This document shows, one piece after another, positions 60,301 through 64,000 of a stretch of 64,000 nt of DNA (position 1 is its first letter; each line of letters opens with the position of its first letter). This DNA is from Marinibacterium sp050389775. Lineage in GTDB: Bacteria > Pseudomonadota > Alphaproteobacteria > Rhodobacterales > Rhodobacteraceae. The stretch is taken from NCBI RefSeq assembly GCF_050389775.1, contig NZ_CP177144.1, positions 4,278,001-4,342,000 on the forward strand. The letters are read 5' to 3'. The notes beneath the pieces were generated by a model that did not search any database, was not told where the DNA came from, and saw nothing but the letters and a program-made list of their open reading frames with translations. Made by a program: the position numbers and the translations under genes.

Positions 60301-60952
60301 ACCGCGCCACGGGGCGGCCGGCGGGCCGATGGCCCCGGTCATCGCTGAACTGGGCGCCCTGCCGGATGCGGATCTGCAAGCCATGGCCACCTATCTCGCC
60401 TCGCTGGCGGAACCGGCGGAAACGGCCGCCGCCGATGCGCCTGTTGCCGCCGTGGCCTTTGCCGATGCACCCTCTTCAGGTGCGCTTTCTACAGGTGCGC
60501 CCTCCGCCGCTGCGGCCTCCGTTGCTACGGCCCGTGCCACCATGGCCTCCACCGATACGGCCGCCGTCGATGCGCCCCCCACCGATGCAACCCTGCCCGA
60601 CAGCGACCAGCTGCTGGAGGCCGCCACCGGCCCGGCGGCCCGGCTGTTCCGGGCGTCCTGCGGATCGTGCCACATCGCCGGGCCGGTGGCCTCGGCCACG
60701 GCTGCGCGCGTGCCTCTGGGCTTGTCATCGGCGGTGCATGCGGCCGGGCCCGAAAACCTGGTGCGCGTGATCCTGCAAGGCATGCCGGCCGTGGGCACCC
60801 GTGATCCCCGGGCCATGCCGGGCTTTGCTGAGGCGCTGAGCGACGACAATATCGCGGCGCTGGCCGAATACCTGCGGCAGACCCTGGCACCTGGCAAACC
60901 GGCCTGGCCGGACCTCGCCGGGGCCGTCGCCCGGGCCCGCGCCGCGCCATAA
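57326..60952 (+). CDS. Molybdopterin-binding dehydrogenase fused to tri-haem cytochrome c
   Basis: 1208 residues. Residues about 1-720 are an aldehyde-oxidase-type Mo domain of the isoquinoline/nicotinate dehydrogenase B group; the active-site Glu lies in GVGES (about 675). A Gly/Ala-rich hydrophobic segment (RGAGAALAGGLMAGALGLAV, about 737-756) leads to a cytochrome c part with three haem sites CATCH (about 789), CSACH (about 934) and CGSCH (about 1111). Between haems two and three is a 50-residue Ala/Asp/Pro linker of short repeats. Hydroxylates an N-heterocycle or aldehyde; substrate unknown. Start in an ATGA overlap with the 2Fe-2S gene. Confidence 0.92.
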   Translation: MSGGPAVDPRLTIWRKGPDGPETLLQIDARGAVTGFNGHVDLGTGLRTALIQIVAEELDLAPGQVTMVMGDTARTPDQGPTIASESIQIAAVPLRQAAAQARHILGLRASARLNAAPDELRFADGRVASAQGQVTLAELLAGPPERAELDPGVQVKAPADYRLVGTGTPRVDIAGKATGAWSYVHDVRLADMLHGHVIRPPYAGRDSGDFIGRSLLGFDEAAVAGMPGFVAVVRLGDFLGVVAEREGQAREIARALPVQWATPPDLPDLSDIPGTLRDLPSTPRLLQDRGDVDGALDRAATRLTRSYVWPWNLHGSIGPSCAVAHWQGDRLVIWSGTQNPHMLRGDIARLMDLPAPSVEIIRHEAAGCFGRNCADDVCGDAALLSRAVGRPVRVQLTREQEHLWEPKGAAQLMDVSGGLDAAGNFDVYDFETRYPSNRGPNLALLLTGVIDPAPTPSDMGDRTSIPPYVVPNLRAVVHDMAPIVRASWFRGVSAMPNSFAHECFVDELAAEAGEDPVAFRLRHIDDPRTAELIRRTAEEGGWQERSTPRMEGDGDIARGQGFAHATYVHGTFPGVAAAQSSWLADVSVNRRTGEVVLDRIVVGQDSGLMINPDGVRHQLHGNVVQSISRTMGEAVSFDRQGPTDREWGGYQLARFETLPEVQSFLVERPEEPPLGVGESAAIPSAAAIANAIYDATGVRMRELPFTPERVKAALDGATMPPPGVLPAPPPRRGWRGLARGAGAALAGGLMAGALGLAVRAELPRVPRAEALWSAETLERGRLLFAAGDCATCHTAEGGVPLAGGRAMETPFGTVYTTNLTPDPETGLGAWSYPAFARAMREGVSRDGRHLYPAFPYTSFARMTEGDLQALYAYVQSLDPVVAPTPPARMMAPVNLRPAMAAWNALFHDATPMTADPTRSEAWNRGAYLVESVGHCSACHSPRNVLGAERSGAAHLSGGSVDGWIAPALNGSGPAPLAWTEADFLAYLRDGVSPRHGAAGGPMAPVIAELGALPDADLQAMATYLASLAEPAETAAADAPVAAVAFADAPSSGALSTGAPSAAAASVATARATMASTDTAAVDAPPTDATLPDSDQLLEAATGPAARLFRASCGSCHIAGPVASATAARVPLGLSSAVHAAGPENLVRVILQGMPAVGTRDPRAMPGFAEALSDDNIAALAEYLRQTLAPGKPAWPDLAGAVARARAAP

Positions 60953-60980
60953 CCCGACCCCGCACCCTGGCCCAACCCGT

Positions 60981-61039
60981 GGTGGGTCCACGACCCACCC
61001 TACGCGGGCGCAACCCGTAGGGTGGGTTTTCAACCCACC
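60981..61039. repeat. Composite REP-like inverted repeats at convergent gene ends
   Basis: Two hairpins in tandem: GGTGGGTC/GACCCACC (60981-60988, 60992-60999) and GGTGGGTT/AACCCACC (61021-61028, 61032-61039). In addition ACCCACCCTACG (60993-61004) pairs with CGTAGGGTGGGT (61016-61027), so the two units face each other. Same GTAGGGTGGGT family as 2344-2371. It fills the gap between the molybdoenzyme stop and the hydantoinase B stop. Confidence 0.8.
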
Positions 61040-61052
61040 GCCTCGGCGCGGC

Positions 61053-62786
61053 TCAGCCCGCGCGCAGGGCCTCGGTCGCGGCCATGTTCGCCGCGCCCCC
61101 GACCACGACCACCCCGAAGAGCGCCGCGGCCTGGTCCGCCGTGTACCGGCCCAGCCGCACATCCTCGGCCACCAGCGCCGGATCGCGGGTCATCGGATCG
61201 CCATAGCCCCCGCCCCCCGGCGTGGCCACGCGCACCCGGTCACCGGCCTGCAGGGGGATGTCCTGCGCCTTGGACAGATGCTCGGGCGTCATCGCCTGGC
61301 CGCCCCGCGTGACCGTCACCCGGTTGACCTGCCCCGCACCGCCGCCCAGCGCGCCCTGCGGACCAAACCGCCCGTGATCCATGACAAAACTGGCCTGCGC
61401 CGTGCCCTTGCGCAGCTCGACCTCGTAATCCAGCCCGAACCCTCCGCGATGGCGCCCCGCCCCGCCCGAGCCTTCGTGCAGGGCGTAGCGGTGATAGAGC
61501 ACGGGGAATTGCTGTTCCATGATCTCGACCGGCGGGGCCTTGGAAATGCCGATGGTCGAACAGCCGTTGGAAATCCCGTCGCCCCCGGCCCAGCCGCCAT
61601 ATCCGCCGCCCGAAATCTGGTACATGACATAGCTCCGCCCCTCGTCGGGCACGGTGCCCCCCAGCGCGAAATTGCCCGAACTGCCGGCGGGTGCTGCGGT
61701 GACGCGTTCGGGCAGCGCGTCGACCAGCGCGGCAAAGACGGCCTCGGCGATGCGCTGGCTGACCTCGGCCGCACAGCCCGACACCGGCCGGGGATATTGC
61801 GCGTCGAGAAAGGTGCCTTCGGGGCGGATGACCTCCAGCGGCTCGAACGCCCCGGCCGAGATCGGCACGTCGGGGAAGATGTGGCGCGTGGCCAGGTAGA
61901 CCGACGACAGGGTGGTGGCCAGGACCGAATTCATCGGCCCCGCGCAGGGTGCCGAGGACCCGGCAAAATCAAAGACCAGCCGGTCGCCCGTGGCGGTGAT
62001 GGCCAGCCGGATCTCCAGCGGTTCGTTGACCACCCCGTCGCTGTCGACAAAGGCCACCGAGGTATAGGTGCCCGGCGGGATCTCGCGGATGCAGGCGCGC
62101 ATCTGGTCGGCCGCCCGGCGGCGCAGTTCGGCAATCGCCGCGCGCACGGTGTCATCGCCGTAACGATCCAGCAGGCGGTTCAGCCGGGCCTGGCCGACAT
62201 AAAGCGCCGCCGCCTGGGCCTTGACGTCGCCGATGCGCTGGTCGGCCACGCGGATGTTGGAACAGATGATGCCGTAGATCTCGGGATCCAGCACACCCTC
62301 CTTGAACAGCCGCACCGGCGGCAGGCGCAGGCCTTCCTGTTCGACCGACGTGGCCGAGGCGGAAAACCCCCCCGGCACCGCCCCCCCGGTATCGGGCCAG
62401 TGGCCGGTGTTGGACAGCCAGCAGAAGATCTCGCCATCGCGGTAGAACGGCATGGCAAAGCGCACGTCCATCAGGTGGGTGCCGCCCAGGTAGGGGTCGT
62501 TGACGATATAGATGTCGCCGGGCTTGGGCGCCGCCGCCCGGCCGTCGGCGATCCACTCGATCAGGGTGCGCGTCGAATATTGCATCGTGCCCACAAAGAC
62601 CGGCAAGCCTTGCGAGCCTTGCGCGATCAGCGAGCCGTCCTCGGCGGAATAGATCCCGTCGGACCGGTCGTTGGCCTCGGCGATGACGGGCGAGAACGCG
62701 GCCCGGGAAAAGCTCAGGTCCATCTCGTCGCAGACCTGCTGCAGGCCGGACTGGATGACCGACAGGGTGATCGGATCAAGGCTCAT
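61053..62786 (-). CDS. Hydantoinase/oxoprolinase B subunit
   Basis: 577 residues, HyuB family: DPITLSVIQSGLQQVCDEMDL at the N terminus, SPVIAEANDRSDGIY, IYIVNDPYLGGTHLMDV and the C-terminal GGGGYGDPMTRDPALVAEDV block are all family marks. With the A subunit it opens hydantoins or 5-oxoproline-like rings, using ATP in some members. The start overlaps the A-subunit stop by four bases. Acts in the cytoplasm; substrate unknown. Confidence 0.93.
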   Translation of the reverse strand: MSLDPITLSVIQSGLQQVCDEMDLSFSRAAFSPVIAEANDRSDGIYSAEDGSLIAQGSQGLPVFVGTMQYSTRTLIEWIADGRAAAPKPGDIYIVNDPYLGGTHLMDVRFAMPFYRDGEIFCWLSNTGHWPDTGGAVPGGFSASATSVEQEGLRLPPVRLFKEGVLDPEIYGIICSNIRVADQRIGDVKAQAAALYVGQARLNRLLDRYGDDTVRAAIAELRRRAADQMRACIREIPPGTYTSVAFVDSDGVVNEPLEIRLAITATGDRLVFDFAGSSAPCAGPMNSVLATTLSSVYLATRHIFPDVPISAGAFEPLEVIRPEGTFLDAQYPRPVSGCAAEVSQRIAEAVFAALVDALPERVTAAPAGSSGNFALGGTVPDEGRSYVMYQISGGGYGGWAGGDGISNGCSTIGISKAPPVEIMEQQFPVLYHRYALHEGSGGAGRHRGGFGLDYEVELRKGTAQASFVMDHGRFGPQGALGGGAGQVNRVTVTRGGQAMTPEHLSKAQDIPLQAGDRVRVATPGGGGYGDPMTRDPALVAEDVRLGRYTADQAAALFGVVVVGGAANMAATEALRAG

Positions 62787-64000
62787 GCCGCGCCTCCAAG
62801 CGTGATGATGATGTTGCCGTCGCCGTCCTGGGCCGCCATGTCGCCGGGCTCCAGCACGATGGTCGTGTCCATCTGCTCGATGATCGCCGGCCCCGTCAGC
62901 GAGGCCTCTGCCGGCAGGTGGTCGCGCCGGTAGACCGGCGTGTCGTGCCAGCCCCCGAACCAGACCTTGCGGGACCCGGTGCGCGCCTCGGCCAGGCTGT
63001 CCTTGCGCCCCGAGGCATCGATCAGCAGGCCCAGGTCGATCTCGGGCCGCCGCCCCACGACCGAGCAATTGACGTTGACCAGGGCCGGGCGGATCTCGGG
63101 CAGCTCGACCTGGAAGCGCTTGAAATAAGCGGCGGAAAACAGGCTCCGCAGGTCGTCAAGCGAGGGCGTCGGCGTGTCCAGCGGCACCCGCAGCAGGTGG
63201 GTCTGGCCGATGAACTGCATGTCGACGCTGGGCATGATGCGGATGTCGCTGACCTCGACGGCCTCGGCCCCGATCGCCGCCCGGCCCGCGTCGATCTGCT
63301 GGGCGAACAGGGCGTGCACGGCGTCGATATCGACGTGATCCAGCGGCCGGTTGACGGTGTTGACGAAATCGTGGCGCAGGTCGGCCACGACGCATCCCAG
63401 CGCATTGGTGATCCCCGGCCGGGCGGGCACCAGCACGCGGGGCACGCCCAGCTCGCGGGCGATGGCGCTGGCATGCAGCGGCCCGGCCCCGCCGAAGGCA
63501 AAGAGCGCGAAATCCCGCGGGTCCTCGCCCAGAGACACCGACACCATGCGCACCGCATCGGCCATCTTGGCGGTGGCAATGCGCAGCACCGCATCGGCCG
63601 CCGCCTCGGCATCCAGCCCCAGCGGCGCGCCCAGGGTCTCGGCAAAGATCGCCCGGATCTGCTCCAGGGTCACGGGCGCGTCCGGGGTGGTGAAGGTCGC
63701 CGGATCCATCCGGCCCAGCAGCAGGTTGGCGTCCGAAATCGTGGGCCGCGTGCCGCCCCGCCCGTAGCAGATCGGCCCGGGGGTCGACCCCGCGCTTTCG
63801 GGGCCCACCTGCAGCAGGCCGGCCGCGTTGACCCGGGCGATCGAGCCACCGCCCGCGCCCACGGTGCGCACGTCGACCATGGGCACGTGGATGGGCATGG
63901 CGTACTCGATCTCGATCTCGTGGCTGACCGCCGGTTCGGCGCCCCGGATCATCGCCACGTCGGTGCTGGTGCCGCCCATGTCATAGGTCAGCAGGTCGGG
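62783..64000 (-). CDS. Hydantoinase/oxoprolinase A subunit, partial (5' end outside window)
   Basis: The last 405 residues of a HyuA-type ASKHA-fold ATPase of about 680 residues. The frame stays open through base 64000 and the visible part begins PDLLTYDMGGTSTDVAMIRG, the phosphate-binding motif of the family; VGAGGGSIARV, LFAFGGAGPLHA and a C-terminal GPAIIEQMDTTIVLEPGD segment follow. Partner of the B subunit; together likely one enzyme and one transcript. Confidence 0.92.
   Translation of the reverse strand, partial: PDLLTYDMGGTSTDVAMIRGAEPAVSHEIEIEYAMPIHVPMVDVRTVGAGGGSIARVNAAGLLQVGPESAGSTPGPICYGRGGTRPTISDANLLLGRMDPATFTTPDAPVTLEQIRAIFAETLGAPLGLDAEAAADAVLRIATAKMADAVRMVSVSLGEDPRDFALFAFGGAGPLHASAIARELGVPRVLVPARPGITNALGCVVADLRHDFVNTVNRPLDHVDIDAVHALFAQQIDAGRAAIGAEAVEVSDIRIMPSVDMQFIGQTHLLRVPLDTPTPSLDDLRSLFSAAYFKRFQVELPEIRPALVNVNCSVVGRRPEIDLGLLIDASGRKDSLAEARTGSRKVWFGGWHDTPVYRRDHLPAEASLTGPAIIEQMDTTIVLEPGDMAAQDGDGNIIITLGGAA

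Noticed and set aside
1..64000. tRNA, rRNA, prophage or insertion sequence genes
   Set aside because: No transposase, integrase, phage structural gene, or tRNA-like cloverleaf was recognised on either strand by eye.

Overview
This 64 kb window is very GC-rich with strong GC3 codon bias, tightly packed operons with ATGA/TGATG overlaps, and a mix of TRAP transporters, carbohydrate ABC transporters, nonphosphorylative sugar catabolism and an ExoY-type exopolysaccharide locus. This fits an alphaproteobacterium, most likely Rhodobacterales (inference from gene content and style; no rRNA or tRNA was seen). The window opens inside a copper amine oxidase and closes inside a hydantoinase/oxoprolinase A subunit, so both end genes are partial.

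Layout. (1) 2-2341: 3' end of a copper (TPQ) amine oxidase, then a SoxYZ-like carrier protein. (2) 2384-12406, minus strand: an eleven-gene operon with a solute-binding protein, two permeases and an ATPase of a sugar ABC transporter, two enolase-superfamily dehydratases, a sugar mutarotase, a Gfo/Idh/MocA dehydrogenase, a MaoC-like protein, an SDR and an FAH-family hydrolase. With the plus-strand IclR regulator and amidohydrolase (12585-14420) it matches nonphosphorylative L-fucose degradation: mutarotation, lactone hydrolysis, L-fuconate dehydration, KDF oxidation and hydrolysis of the diketo acid. A perfect 20-copy GCACC pentamer tract lies just upstream of the lactonase-like gene. (3) 14925-17215, minus: a CaiB/BaiF CoA-transferase coupled to a solute-binding-like protein that has no signal peptide. 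(4) 17455-24141: a malonate module, MatR-like GntR regulator, TRAP transporter (P, Q, M), malonyl-CoA decarboxylase and malonyl-CoA synthetase, with a MatR-type operator in the divergent promoter. (5) 24710-28574, minus: a zinc-linked ABC locus resembling Vibrio zrg (His/Asp-repeat ZrgA/DUF2796 protein, ATPase, FtsX-like permease, two Tat-signal DUF3299 proteins) with a Zur-like palindrome upstream. (6) 29385-34779: two RND adaptors and an RND pump behind a perfect TetR-style palindrome, with no TetR gene nearby.

(7) 34913-55768: an exopolysaccharide biosynthesis region: GMC oxidoreductase, GT25, DegT aminotransferase, GT4, ExoY-like initiating sugar transferase, GT2, CelD-like acyltransferase, GT4, clan GH-A-like glycosidase, Wzy-like polymerase, Wzc-like chain-length protein with altered Walker motifs, GT4, Wzx-like flippase and a propeller-containing transferase-like protein. 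The centre is an AT-rich divergent promoter region at 48.3-48.9 kb. (8) 56090-60952: a helical hypothetical protein, then a 2Fe-2S subunit and a molybdopterin/tri-haem cytochrome c fusion (isoquinoline or nicotinate dehydrogenase type). (9) 61053-64000, minus: hydantoinase B and A subunits.

A recurring theme is repetitive DNA: GTAGG(G/A)TGGGT inverted repeats at two convergent gene ends, the GCACC tract, 32-bp and 118-bp minisatellites in intergenic gaps, and degenerate repeats that run into the coding ends of a GMC oxidoreductase, a GT2 and a GT4 gene. Several convergent or divergent gaps of 300-800 bp hold no gene and only this kind of degenerate GC-rich repeat.
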